Assembly: GCA_000310025.1 (NCBI GenBank)
Contig: FN648704.1
Location: 2,488-66,487 of the forward strand
Direction: 5' to 3'
From: Ectocarpus siliculosus
Lineage: Eukaryota > Sar > Phaeophyceae > Ectocarpales > Ectocarpaceae
DNA: 64,000 nucleotides
Shown: piece after piece, positions 34,810 to 46,738 of the stretch
Position numbering within the stretch: position 1 is the first letter of the stretch
Layout of the letters: each line of letters opens with the position of its first letter
Program-made: the position numbers and the translations under genes
The notes under the pieces: model-generated
The model's database searches: none
Told to the model about the DNA's origin: nothing
Seen by the model: the letters and a program-made list of their open reading frames with translations, nothing else

Positions 34810-36097
34810 CACGACCTTTACGGTCACCTTCCACCATGTGTCACTACATCCGAAGATGCTGGCACCTTCCGAGGAAGGGGGGGACATAGAGAACACGAAT
34901 GAGGAGGGTGGAGACAGAAGGATTTTGTTGGGTGCTCTTAAAGGAGGGCGGGAATTCTATACTACTCATGCGACTGACATTGTTCTTGACGGTCCCGTAG
35001 CTTCCACGAGGTCACGCAAATATGAGTATAGCGACCCCAGGGACCGGCAGCCTTCGAAGAAACAAAGAACTCGCTCTGTGTCGTGGGCTACACATGCCTA
35101 TCAAGTGTACTTCGACGAAAGGGAGGCCGTCCGTGTGGTTGGGGATACTCTGCGGGGCCGGTGCAAGGAGTACCTATGAACAAGTACGGTATCCTCGTAG
35201 GCAGTAAGCCTGTTTGTCTTCGGCGGGGATGCCAAAGAGGCAAATTAAAACACGTTGGACTGGCCTGCGTGGGAATGTTGTATAGTGTCCATAAGGTTGA
35301 GGGATGTGGTTATTATCTAGTTGTTGCGGAGGCCGTGCTCGTCACACACGTGGGAACGCACATGTCTCATACACGTACAACACCTAGGGCATTGCTGATA
35401 TGTATTTGAGGGCGTTATTGGAATAACGTACGTCTGGGAAGGATCGGCGAAGCACGACGTTGGCAAAAAAAAAAAAAAAAAATCGCGCGCGTGGTTATTC
35501 TACATTGGAGCCAGCTCGAGCGGACAAAATTTTGGCAGCGAAAGCTCAGAATTCCGTAACATCTTTGATTGATGATGGCAGATTTCCGATGTGACCCCAT
35601 TTTGACGCCGGCACAACACCACAACAAATGGAACATGTTCAACACGGTGACGGGATGCTCTCTCTCAGACTTGTCTATAGCGCTGTAAACGTAGGTACTG
35701 TGGTTGACCCACGCGACGACACGAAGAGTCACAGCCAGCCATGACTCCTCGAATGAATACAGGAAAGAACAACATGGACGTGGAGAAGCAAGAGGCAAAT
35801 GTTTCAAACCGTCGTATTTGATGTGTTGATACGGCACACGTACATGTCTACCATGACCTTGTACCCGGGCTTAATGTTAGTATGCACCACAATCCCCGAG
35901 TGTCACCGTCTTTTGTGATTACAATAATGCCAGAATATGCACAATGAATCAGGCCAAGTACCGTTTTTCTGAGATGGATATGACCTGAAGGCGATAGATA
36001 ATGAACGCCAAAGACTGTATTATGAAGATCGGGCCACAGGTATATCACCCATTCTCAATGTCTCAAGGTTGCATGCCAACGCCAGCGATGCTGCGGA
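34810..36097. other. no firm gene seen
   Basis: Between the YR element and Gypsy gag. An open frame at 34838-35179 (+) is short and unidentified. An A run lies at 35465-35482. It probably belongs to the Gypsy leader. Confidence 0.3.
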
Positions 36098-36100
36098 GTG

Positions 36101-38747
36101 ATGTTTTGTGATTACTGTTCACCTCTCAATGGCACAGAAAACATGAACAACCAGCCGCAGTACCCGCAGGGAGGACCGCCCCCTCCGCCGCCTAGGGGGC
36201 CGCCTGCTCAGCCACCTCAACAACAGGGAGGACCACCCCTTCCCATACCGGGAGGACTGCCCCCTCCGCCGCCGGGAGGACCGCCTCCTCAGCAACCTCA
36301 CCCGCAGGGAGGGCCACCCCTTCTCATGCCGGGAGGGCCGCCCCCTCCGCCGCCTGGGGGACCGCCTCCTCAGCAACTCCACCAACAGGGAGGGCCGCCC
36401 CTTCCACTGCCGGGAGGGCCTCCTCTTCCGCCGCAGGGAGGGCCGCCTCCTCAACACCTTCAACAGCCGGGAGGACAGCTTCCTCCGCCGCCTGGGGGAC
36501 TGCTTCCTCAACAGCCCCACCAACAGGGAGAGCAGCCCCTTCCACTGCCGGGAGGGCCATCTCTTCCGCCGCCAGGAGGACCGCCTCCTCAACACCTTCC
36601 ACAGTCGGGAGGACAGCTTCCTCTACCGCCTGGAGGACTGCCTCCTCAGCCACTTCAACAACAGGGCGGACCGCCTCCTCCATCAGGCGGACCACCGTCT
36701 TCTCATCTTCATCAGCCAGAAGAGCCACTTCGGCCGACGCCTCCATTCCAGGGAGGACTATCATCTCATCCGGGCGGATTTCCGGCACACTACCCGCAGA
36801 TGGGAGGACCTCTTCAGCACCAAGGAGAATTTCACTATTCATGAGGCGTTCCTCATCAGCGGGCACCGGACCACGGACAGTTTTCGTCTCATGCGAACGT
36901 TGACGGAGAACACCCCCACATGACCAATAGCGGGGGGGGTTTCCCATCGCAGGGAGGGTTCCGTCAACAACCTCAGCCATTCCCCAACCGCGGAGGAGGG
37001 GGACAGCTGCATTCTGGGAGTCTAGGTCATGGATTCTCGCCTCTACCACTTGGAGGAGGGGGAGGTGTGGGGTCTGCGCCTCACGGATACGGATACAACG
37101 GAGGACACAACGGAGGATATTATGGACCGTCACCCCCCTCCTCGGTGTATGCGGTCAACATGGCGGACCCTAAACAGCGTCGCCAAGTGTGGGAAGGTAT
37201 CAAGAAACGCATCGTCCAAGGTACGGGAGAAGGAGGTTTTGAAGGACCCCCGTTGCAGATCAACACGAAGGACACACCCATTTTGAAGGCTAGACATGAT
37301 CCGCTGGTCTTCCAAGACGTCGTCACAAAGGCGTACACTATGGAGTCCGGTGCGGTAGCGAAGTTTCAGCCTGACCGCATGGCTACTCATCATGCTACGG
37401 GGCATCAGGTGGTTCATCCCGAGCCTGATGATTTCACTCCGGCGAGAGTGGAAATTCTCCTCGGGTTGATGCCACAGGAAATGGCAGTCGTCACAGAGTA
37501 TCATGCATCGAGGGGCCAAGAAATGCTAGTCCATGATGTGAGGGGTGGAAAACGGTATGTGCCTCAACACCAGGTGACGGCACTGGATCTCCTGAGACTC
37601 ATGACAGAAGAAGAAGCAAGGAAACATGCTACGAGGCGTACAGCAGTCGCAGCGTTCAACGGTATAGTGTTGGGACCCAAAGAGTCGTGGTTGGCGACGC
37701 AAGTGAGAATGGTGCAGTATTTCCGAGCCTCAAACCTTGATCCGGAGGCCCCGTACGCCACAGAAGAAGGTTACTTCTGGCAACTACTCTCTATGCGTGA
37801 TCTTCAGATCTTGGAGGAAAAAGCGTTGCAGTTGTGCTTTCCTCAATGGGGAGACAGGATGCCACGCGAGGCTTAATTGCTCACGATCAGGGAACGCTAC
37901 CGACAGAGGCTCGACGACATGCCAGTCATCCGACATGAACTGGGTTCACCTTACATAGCCAGGAGGGGAGCACTCACCAAGGAGATCTTCGCAAAAATTC
38001 TCCAACACCTTAGCCCATGATGCAGGTGGCTACAAAACACCGACGTCTCAGCCATCGGCTAAGATGAATGCATTGGCATCCAACAAACTGCCTTTGCAGA
38101 CGCGTCAATACCCGATGACGTCGAGTGCCGAGGCTAATCATTCGGCCTTGTGTATGGTGGAGGAACTTCCGGCTAAGGGTAATCCGCATCAAGAGGAGGA
38201 GCACATTACCGCCATGGAGGATCACTCAGAGGACTCATCTCGAGGCAATCAGGGAGGCTACAAAAGAGAAGGGCAGGAGACTCAACAGACATTCAAACGT
38301 CGCAAGGAGCAAACGGAACGACCGACGTCTCAACACCCACAGGCCCACACCTTCTCTCCGGGAGCAACTCAAGACAGAGGGAACAAGGGGAAAAGGAAGG
38401 AACGCAGGACCTTCCAGCGGAAGCTTCCCGAGGATGCACCCAAGCCAGAGGACTCCGCAGAGAACATCAAGAAGTACATCGTGCGCTCAAAGACCTGCTT
38501 CTTCCACGCCAGAGGAGAATCTTGTCCTCAAACGGCTGAACAATTATTTTGCAACTACATTCATGAAAAAGTACCCTTTGGAATCTACCCCTACCGGCAG
38601 AAGGTTTCAGCGAAAGTAAATCTCGCGATGATCACACTGGAACAACTCTCACGTGAGGACGAGGAGACAAGGGATGAAGCGAGGGAGGAGCAGACAGAGG
38701 AGATGCACTTTGAAACCGCGGAAGGAGAGGAATCATCGTCCCACTGA
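36101..38747 (+). CDS. Gypsy gag region
   Basis: The first part (about 36140-36840) encodes a Pro/Gly/Gln repeat protein built from units of about 27 residues (GGPPPPPPGGPPPQQ). The middle (about 37150-37870) is a soluble helical domain (DPKQRRQVWEGIKKRIVQG) that may be the capsid. The last part is Lys/Glu-rich with a CCCH-like finger (CFFHARGESC...CNYIH) instead of the usual CCHC knuckle. Approximate span only; the region is part of a broken element. Confidence 0.5.
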
Positions 38748-38929
38748 GGGTGCGCCCTGGGAGCACACCTCCTGGGGAACACGCAGGATCGGCATCCAAC
38801 GCGGGAGTCCGGCGACAGTGAAATGGGCAATACGGTTGCTGCCGTGACTCCCAAGAACAAGACCGCACCATCGTCTCGAGGGTCACAGCAAGCCTGGGTC
38901 AAAGCGAATCTATGGAATAAACAAACAAG

Positions 38930-39270
38930 ACAAATGACTCAGACCGTGGAGGTGCTGGTGGACTCGGGCGCGGGAGGAGGCAATTACGCGTCTTGGAAGT
39001 TCATTCAAGGAGTGGAAAGAAGCCAGTATGGAGGCAAGAACATGGTGTCAACGAAGGGAAGAGGCCGACTACGAGCAGCTAATCCGAGTGACAGTGGAGT
39101 GGCTCCGATGACCATCCGAGGGACATGTGTGCTGTTCTTAGTATTTCCCTTGATTGATGAGATTTTCGTGGTGAGAGTGAGAGTAGTGGAGGGACTTCCT
39201 GTAGGTCTCATTCTAGGCACGGCATTCATGCGTCAATATAACAGCACACTAGACTTTGGAGGCGCGGGGT
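38930..39270 (+). CDS. Gypsy protease (retropepsin-like)
   Basis: VEVLVDSGAGGGNYAS carries the DSGA active-site motif of aspartic proteases, and VGLILGTAFM supplies the C-terminal hydrophobic-Gly motif. It matures the gag-pol polyprotein. It lies between gag and reverse transcriptase as in Ty3/Gypsy elements. Confidence 0.65.
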
Positions 39271-40049
39271 CTGGGTGGTTTCGACCATCATCCACATCTG
39301 ATCGAACACCGCTACTGCCGTATAGGGAGCCTCCGAGAGTGCAAGCTAAGACACCGCAGGGCCTACGCAGGAGACCCAACGAGGAGAATGAACCAACTCA
39401 AGCGTTCTACACGGTGGAAGATCCAGCAGAGGAAGACGTTCGACAGTCACCACCGTCGGAAGTGCTAGCAATGGAGGCTCGGAATTAGGGTCCACCGCGT
39501 GGGAGGATGATGGGAAATTGACATGGCCCATCTATGTTGACAAATACGTCAACGTACCTGGCATCGTGAGTGTCGAGGTGGATGCACGAGTCAAAGGTCC
39601 AATACCGTTTACTAAAACTCTGGTGTTGGTTTTTCCGGTGGCACCTTTCGATATGGAAAAGGGAGGAGTACTTGGAGTCGCGAAAGGTGTTCAGTGGTGG
39701 GACCCGAGTGTCAGAATGAAGATCAAAGTGGTTAACAAAACAACCTCTTATGAGACCATTACGGAGTCAACTCAAGTCGTGCGGGCAATAGCGGTTAACT
39801 GTAGTGATGTCGAAAGAATGCTACTCCTAAAAGAACCACTACCGGGGAAAGCAACATCCGAGTTAATGGGCACGAGACTGACCTTGGAACAGAACCAGAG
39901 GCACGAGGAGCAGTCGGTGGACGTAAGCACTGCCAAGACAGGACAGACGAGCCCGACGACGCGAGCGCGACTATTAGCGTTGCTCTACAAGTTTAGGAGG
40001 CTTTCCCGAAGAACACGAAGGTCGTCAAGATTAAACATGGACGGAAGGT

Positions 40050-40885
40050 GGGACTGCCACTCATAGACGAAAACGTCACCCCAATCGCCTGCAAAGCTCA
40101 GAGGTGGAGTCCTCCTATGGCTGATATCTTGATGAAACAGCTCAATCAGGGACTGGCAGCAGGAACCTTCAGGCTATCCACTTCTTCGTGGTGCTCACGG
40201 ATTGTGCCGGTGCCTAAATCCGACGGCACATACCGCATCTGTATCTACTACAGAGCTCTCAACAAGCTCATCAAGAAGGATAGTGGGGGACTTGGCGACA
40301 TTACGGGCATGCTCGATCGGATGAAAGGGAGTAAGTTCTTTTTATCTCTCGACTTGGCACAGGCATATCATCAACTGGAACTTGAGGAGACGGACACACA
40401 TAAGACGGCCTTCAGGGATCCCACAGGACGTCTGCTCGAGTCAAATAGATGCGCCTTTGGTATCACCACCATCCCCGCTGTCTTCTCAGCCACGTTGGGG
40501 GATGATTTGCGAGAGTAATTGGGCAAGGGCTTGGAGAAATGGTTGGATGACATCGCACTTCACACCAAGACGTTGGACGAACACTTCGTACTGCTGGAGA
40601 AGGTCCTCGCTATCCTGAAACGGAAAGGGTACACAGGCCACTTTGTGAAGAGCGAATTCCTATTGCCGGAGCTCGAGTTCTTAGGAGTCATGGTTGGGAG
40701 GGATGGAACTCGACCAGCACCATCGAACGTAACAGCCGTGCAAGAAATGGAAATGCCGTCGACGGTGGGGGAGTTGAGGTCTTTCCTTGGACTGGCCAAC
40801 TACTTGAGGGGATTCGTGCCCGCCTTCAGCGCTATTGCCGCTCCACTATCGGACATCCTGAGGAACAAGGAATTTAGTTCTAAAT
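40050..40885 (+). CDS. Gypsy reverse transcriptase
   Basis: Recognisable blocks in order: SRIVPVPKSDGTYRICIYYR, FFLSLDLAQAYHQLELEE (first catalytic Asp), CAFGITTIPAVFSATL, WLDDIALHTKTLDEHF (DD box), GHFVKSEFLLPELEFLGVMV and LRSFLGLANYLRGFVP, all standard for Ty3/Gypsy polymerase. Approximate domain span; the surrounding frame is interrupted in places. Confidence 0.8.
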
Positions 40886-40969
40886 GAGCCCGTAATAAAC
40901 GCGTCGTCATGGGACCTCCACAAATTGAGGCGTATATGAAACTCGTGGAGAAACTGACCACATACCCAG

Positions 40970-41350
40970 TGCTGGTACTACCTAATTGGCTGGAGCCCTT
41001 CATGCTACATACGGATGCCAGCTTGATCGCGGCAGGGTCAGTCCTGACACAGCAGGTGGAGAACCGAGAGGCTCCAGTCGGGTACGCCAGTAAGAGGCTG
41101 TCCAGGTCCGAGGAAAAACTGTCGTCGAACGATCGGGAGGTTCTGGGAGTGTTGTATGCACTAGACCATTTCAAGATTTACCTTCAGCACCGTCAGTTCA
41201 CTCTCATCACGGACTGTGCAGCCTTGATGTGGCTTTTCACTAGCCAGAACCTATCGTCAAAGATGCACCGTTTGGCGCTAAAGATGATGGCGTATGATAT
41301 GGTCTTGAAGTGGAGAAGGGGAACCGACCATGTCGTTCCAGACGCTCTTT
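40970..41350 (+). CDS. Gypsy RNase H
   Basis: MLHTDASLIAAGSVLTQQ carries the first catalytic Asp. GYASKRLSRSEEKLSSNDRE is the hallmark segment, and LITDCAALMWLF supplies a further Asp. HVVPDALSRL closes the domain. It degrades the RNA strand after first-strand synthesis. Confidence 0.8.
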
Positions 41351-41739
41351 CTAGACTTCGGCGGAAAGGTTCAGCCGAACCCGATGTCGACACCACGTTG
41401 CCGGGTGATGGAGCTGGCGAAGTAAGAGGGAGTGGGCCGGCGGGACCAGTGTTGGAAGGGGTTCCTCTACAAAGGATGACACAATCACAACTTGCGGAAG
41501 ACGAGGAGAAAAGTGACTCACAGCCAAAGTTAGCCACTCTCCACCAGGAAGACATCAAACTCGATGGAATCTGCTTAGCTGACCTGGGGCCAACAGAGGT
41601 CGATGACAGAGACGTGGAGAATCTCAGTGTGTTCTATGCATTGCAGATCACACCTGATGCGCTGACACCGAGGGACGAGGAGTACGTAGTGGCGTATCAA
41701 CAAGCACAAGGTCTCTTTACACCAAGACAGCTGAGGGCG

Positions 41740-42630
41740 GCTGTTCTCGGTCGAGGAGCAGGTGGAGCATTACAAGCCATGGAGGGTATGCTGGACGTAA
41801 CATGTGTGATTGACTCGGATTGGAAGGCCATGGAATGCATCAGAGTCAACGGAGGAGCCGGTGATGCATTATTGATTCGTCAGCCTTTAGAACCCGCCAC
41901 ACGCCAAACGATCCTCGAGTACAAACCCGAAGTTCTCATTGGCAATGCGTGCGCCATTGAGGATGGTCAAGACGAAGGAGCGAGGACAGGGCGAACTGCA
42001 GACAACATTGTGCAGATTTTCGTGTCGTCCCCAATCCAGATCCTGGTAATGGAGAGTCCAGTAGGCTTTGCAGGATCAGAGAGATGGAAAAGTATTCTTC
42101 AACCAGAACTGCACCTGGCAGGCTGTGAAACGGCAACCGCGTCTTTGTCAGCGACAGCAGTCGGGATACCCACAACAAAACGGAGGGTGTTTGTGGTGGC
42201 AGTCAAGAAGAGCGGGGATTCTAACTTGACAGCTAAACTAGCTCAGTGGAAGAAGAATGTGGAGAGAACCGCACCGTCCACACCCACGGTGGGTGCCTTT
42301 TTGAGAAGACAGGGATGCTTCTTCTTGAAAAGAGGACGTCAGCACAAGGAGATATTTTCGTTTGAGACGCCGATGGTGACGGTTACGAGGGAACACATCA
42401 TGGGTCGTAAACCCCTACCAACAGCTTTTACGGCACACCCCAATGACGCAGGGTCGTTGCAGGACGCGCAAGAGCTATCATGGGAAGATTATGTGAAGCT
42501 AACCACCAACCAGACCAACTACGAGGTACCACCAACTCTAAGAAGATGCGATGTAGCTCGAGTGATGCAAGAGCACACATTAGCGCCAATGTTGAGAGAA
42601 GTTCTGAATCTCCTACAACTGAAAGGAAGG
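41740..42630 (+). CDS. C5 cytosine DNA methyltransferase domain within Gypsy pol
   Basis: Downstream of RNase H, the same long frame contains motifs of C5 DNA methyltransferases in order: VTCVIDSDWKAMECIRVN (motif I/II-like), PEVLIGNACAIEDGQ (motif IV position), ILVMESPVGFAGSERWKSIL (motif VI region), LHLAGCETATASLSATAVG then IPTTKRRVFVVAV (motif VIII), PTAFTAHPNDAGSLQDAQEL before motif IX, and VARVMQEHTLAPMLREVLNL (motif X region). The match in order and spacing is convincing. Whether it methylates DNA cannot be told from sequence. DNMTs captured by retrotransposons are known from dinoflagellates and charophyte algae; DIRS elements carry an unrelated DAM-type enzyme. It sits between RNase H and integrase. 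Confidence 0.65.
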
Positions 42631-42899
42631 CCGAAGTGTATAATGGATGGTACAAAGCACGGAGAGACAGGTGACATCACACGAGTAGACGACGACCTGC
42701 TCATCGACTTGGCCAGCTTGTATCCGGAAGATGAGACAGCGGCAGCGGTGACTCGGGGAGTTGCAGTCGACCGTCACGTCGACCGTACACGTTTTAAGGT
42801 GACCCCGGCATAGACTCGGAGTGCGGCTCGGCGAGCACGACAGCCGGCACAGCCGACACCCACTCCATCCAACATCGTGAAACCGACCACCTCTTCAGA

Positions 42900-44400
42900 G
42901 AACGAGACCGGGGTGCCAAACCACAAGGGGCGATCAGTGTCCATGGAGAGCTCTCCTACAATACCATCGAGGTCCGACCACGAGAAATCACAACCAAGGT
43001 TAGAACGGCCGGACAACGATTTCCCTCTATGCCGGGGACATTCTGAGCAGTTGGAACACATGGAGCGTGTTCTACGAGACGGTGACCAACTGAAAAAGGC
43101 CCAACAGGATGACTTGAGGTTGAAGCCCATCCGGGACAATTTGGAGCGAGGCGAAGGAGAACAGGCGGAGTATATCCTGGACGATCAAGGTCTATTGTGG
43201 TTCGCGCCGAGAGGAGCGGCACATGTTGTAGCTCTACCTCGCAATCTGGTGTCTGCAGTACTGGCCCTGGCACATGGTACATTTGTACATCCGGGGATAG
43301 CTCGCACTACTATCATTGTGGAGGACAAGTACCATTGGCCATCACTGAAGAACGATGTGCGAGACTACGTGTTGTCATGTCGATGCCGTATGCGGAAAGG
43401 ACAGTGGAGCAAACAAATTCACATGCTGCCGGCGCGGTTCTTGCGTCCATGGGAAGTCTTGGAGATGGACATTCTGGACATGAAGTTGACATCGAACAAG
43501 GGCAACAGGTACTTGCTGGTGATAGTGGATCGAGCAACCAAGTTCCTCTTCGCTTTTCCGCTTCCCACGAAGGAAACGTTGGGGGTCAGCAAGAAATTGC
43601 TGGAGCTCATCCTCACCTTCGGACTGCCCATATCAGTGCGCTGTGATCCGGGAGCAGAAAACACCTCGGCGATCATGGAACACCTGTGCCGTTGGCTCAA
43701 AATATCCCTCGATTATGGACCAACCAACCATCCTAGAGGACAGGGAACGGTCGAGAGGATGGGAGCGGTGCTACAAGAGATGCTGTCGGAGCTCTGCCAG
43801 GCATGGCCGAACAGGTGGGATGAGTATGTCGCAGTGGTTGCTTGGGCCCATCGTACGACGCCGGATGAAAGTCTTCCACATAAAGAGTCCGCGTATCAAC
43901 TGCTTTTTGGACGGGCACCAAGGACATTGTTTGATCACATGTCGCCATCACTAGACAACTCGGGCCCAGCATTGCCGTTGGAAAGAACGGTGGAGGAAAC
44001 GAGAAGAAAGACTGTGGAAGTGATGCAAGTGCTAAAAGTGAGACAGGAAAATCGGAATAGACATCGAGAACTTCAGAACGCGAAGATAAAACGTGCATCA
44101 CCAGGCACAAAGGCTAAGGTGGGCGACAAAGTATTGGTCAAGGAAAGCGCCAGTACGCTCTACAGGGATGGCGTCCACCCTAAACTTGCCCATGACCACT
44201 TCACAGGACCGTGGCAAGTCGTGCACGTCGTTCGAGAAGGGTTGAGCTTCACTGTAAGACTGCATGGACGTCAAATTCGCCAGAGGACGGTGGCAGCCAC
44301 GGACTTCAAGCCGTTTCACTCACGACCACAAGACACCCGACATCCATTCGAAGATGAGTTTGGTCATTTTGTATGGTCACCGGATTTAGGATTAGCTGAA
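42900..44400 (+). CDS. Gypsy integrase
   Basis: The N-terminal HHCC zinc region (HGTFVHPGIARTTIIVEDKY then CRCRMRKG) is followed by the D,D,E core: EMDILDMKLTSNKGNRYLLV, VRCDPGAENTSAIM and GQGTVERMGAVLQEMLSEL. A C-terminal SH3-like segment reads VGDKVLVKESAS and FTGPWQVVHVVREGLSFTV, the GPY/F-type module. The enzyme inserts the cDNA copy; the ATGA repeats at the element ends are its product. Confidence 0.8.
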
Positions 44401-44895
44401 GACTCAGTCGTCGCAGCACCCCTGTATACTTTGGTGAATAGACGGGTGGTCCAGGGCACTGGAGGAACAGCGTCCGCATGGGCATGGGAGTATAAGGGGA
44501 AGTACCAGGATGGCACCACCTCCCCGTGGATCACTGAAGACACTGCCAGGGACAGTTTCTCGCCTTTGCAACTGGATGTTTTTCATGCTCTGTGGGAAGA
44601 TTTTCACGGGTTGAATATCGCACCACGACCCCCGGGACCGCCGTCGCGAGGAGAACGTAAAGTAGCGACAAGGACCGAAGCTCTCGCGGAAATTCCCTGT
44701 GGAACCATGGTTGGACGGGAGCTCATGGATCAAGAGAACAGCATTGTGCTCAGCAAAGGGAAGGTCTGCGATTTCTATGATCCGTATTGGAGAGTAGAGT
44801 TCAGCGATGGAGATTGGAAAGAGCTCAATCGCAGGGAGCTAAGGAGGGTAATGGATCTGGCCACCAGAATCCCATCGCTGACCGCTCAAGAAGTG
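44400..44895 (+). CDS. C-terminal extension of integrase, Tudor/chromo-like
   Basis: After the integrase fold the frame continues about 165 residues. It includes AWAWEYKGKYQDGTTSPWI and, near 44750-44850, SKGKVCDFYDPYWRVEFSDG then DWKELNRRELRRVM. The last has the look of Tudor/Agenet-type barrels (V-x-Y/F-DGD-x-E-L). In other Gypsy groups a chromodomain in this place tethers insertion to chromatin marks, so a reader role is a reasonable inference. Not a firm family assignment. Confidence 0.4.
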
Positions 44896-44898
44896 TGA

Positions 44899-45420
44899 AG
44901 TCGTACACTGTCTGCCATCTTCCGTCCTCCATGAGGGAAGCTGGGGGGGGTGTGGCGGCAGTGTCACGAATGAGGAGTTCCAAGATCGTCTTCTACAGCG
45001 GAAGATCGTCCTCAACAGTCAGTGATCGTCGGTCAAGATTCAAGATCGTCGTCCTAGTCGTCGGTCTGTGGAGACTGTTTGTAGAAGAACGTCTTCAACC
45101 GTGGAAGATCACCTTCTTCAGTGAACGATCGCCTTCTTCAGTTCAAGATCGTCATCGTCAAGGAGTCCGGTATACGGCGGCCAAAGTACTAACGGCCGTC
45201 ATTCGGGATCGATGATTTCAGCAATGGAACATCGACGTCGAACACACCGGCATCCGTTCTCTCGAGGTTCAAATCCATTTTTGTGGTTTAACCTGGGGAG
45301 GGCGGCATCCTTCCTTTTCAGATCTATATTCCCGGCGCGGTATGATCTGAGGAGGGAGAAGAGCACGTTCTGCTACCTCCTTAGCATTTTGGGTTTTTCA
45401 ACACATGTATGCTGGCGGGG
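44899..45420. other. Gypsy 3' noncoding region
   Basis: Contains a cluster of diverged GATCGTC(TT/CT)C-type repeats near 44985-45165 and a G-rich tract (GCTGGCGGGG) ending at 45420 that may serve as the polypurine primer. Confidence 0.45.
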
Positions 45421-45853
45421 TGTCACGGTAGCATGAACGGACGCTAAATACTGATAATCATTTCATTTCACGATGGTTTGAGGAGGGCTAGGGTATACCC
45501 CAGGGTGTACCTGAATCATTGGCGGAGCCCCTCTAGAGCTCCGCCTCAACACGTGTTTTGGGTGATCGCTCACTGTTAACACGGCCAATCTCGGAAGACG
45601 AACTTTGACCCACATCGCTAAGCAGCAACCAGTTGTGAGTCAATGCATGAGGTAGACCCCCCTTGCTAGTCCCTCCTTGATTAGTCCCCCCTTGTTAGTC
45701 CCCCCTTGACTCAAATGGTAAGAGACCATGAAACTGACCATGAAATGGATGAAACTGACCATGAAATGGAAGAAACTAATTGAACCCTAGCCAGTGCTTG
45801 CGCTAACACATGAGTGAGCTACCTTAAGTACTAGCGTTATAACCACTGTGACA
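45421..45853 (+). repeat. Gypsy 3' LTR
   Basis: TGTCACGGTAGC...ACCACTGTGACA, 433 bp, with 6-bp inverted termini. It carries an extra 21-bp tandem unit (ACTGACCATGAAATGGATGA region) absent from the 5' LTR. Confidence 0.85.
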
Positions 45854-45857
45854 ATGA

Positions 45858-46738
45858 CTTTTTATTTTAGACAACAGTACACAGGGGTAGCAGAGTAGCA
45901 GATCGTCATGTATATTTTCGGGTGATGAGAGAGCAAACAGCGGACTGCAGCATGACAGCCGAGAACACACGCAGTGCGGGCGACATCACACAGCAGACAG
46001 CGTACGCCTAACGGCATACACACAGCGGGCGACAGCATCTGGGCTCGATTAGGCTGGACTTTTGGTGGTGTGATGATTCTATGTTGCTTTCGCGGATGTT
46101 TTGTCTGCCAGCAAAAAGGAGAACTATTATCCGATGCCGGGTTTGAGACCACACGGGCTCCCCATATTTTGTGGGCTAATTTAGAGCTAAAACAAACGTG
46201 AGACAACAACAACAACAACAACAACAACAACTAACAAAATCACCCCGTGCTGAGACTCACAGCCCTTAGAACAGGCTTAAGCTTTTGCGGATTCGACACA
46301 GATGCGACATGTGCCCTCTTATACTTTTTTTGTAAGTAGTATAGATGATGCCACTCAAGGTCATATTTGGAAGAAATTCTGATGCAAACACTTTTTATAA
46401 TTGCGCATTTACTCATCCTTGAGTCATCGCCTTGTCCCCATCCTCCTACGCGATAAAATTTCCCCCATTTGACAGATTTTGTAGGCGAAAAGTATCTGGA
46501 GAGATTTGATACATTTTTGTTTTCACGGATGTTTGCTCTTCTATCAAGTTCTGCTTACACGCGCTCGGGGATGATGCCGCCGCACGCAGTATAAAAGTGT
46601 CCTGATTGATAGCTGTCCAAATCTGCAACATTTTCCGGGGGGTTGGCCGATTTTGTTGAGATATCATGTGGGGTGAAATGCCTTGAGCAGTGAGTGGTGA
46701 TGGTATTGGGGCGATCACTTTCTTTTAACACACACACA
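45858..46738. other. no gene seen; (CAA)n at 46203-46231
   Basis: Unassigned DNA between the Gypsy 3' end and a SINE. Holds a (CAA)n microsatellite of about nine units. No coding pattern is convincing. Confidence 0.4.

Larger units (their letters stand above)
20783..45853 (+). mobile_element. large Ty3/Gypsy-type LTR element with nested insertions
   Basis: The 5' LTR starts TGTCACGG at 20783 and ends GTGACA at 25782, interrupted by a later TR-GAG insertion; uninterrupted it is about 415 bp. The 3' LTR is 45421-45853 (433 bp). ATGA flanks both ends (20779-20782 and 45854-45857). A TGG-starting primer-site candidate follows the 5' LTR and a G-rich tract precedes the 3' LTR. Coding order from about 36100 is gag, protease, reverse transcriptase, RNase H, a C5-methyltransferase domain, then integrase with a C-terminal extension. 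Without the two nested elements the body is about 14 kb, large for the family. The LTRs differ at about 9 sites in 410 (near 2%), so it is fairly young. The coding region looks broken, with about half a dozen interruptions. Confidence 0.7.

Noticed and set aside
36140-36840. Antisense frame over the Pro/Gly-rich repeat
   Set aside because: It is the Arg/Ser/Glu-rich shadow of the proline repeat on the other strand.
41740-42630. DAM-type (N6-adenine) methyltransferase as in DIRS elements
   Set aside because: The motif order and the IPTTKRRVFVVAV block match C5 enzymes, and the host element is Gypsy by RT and integrase.
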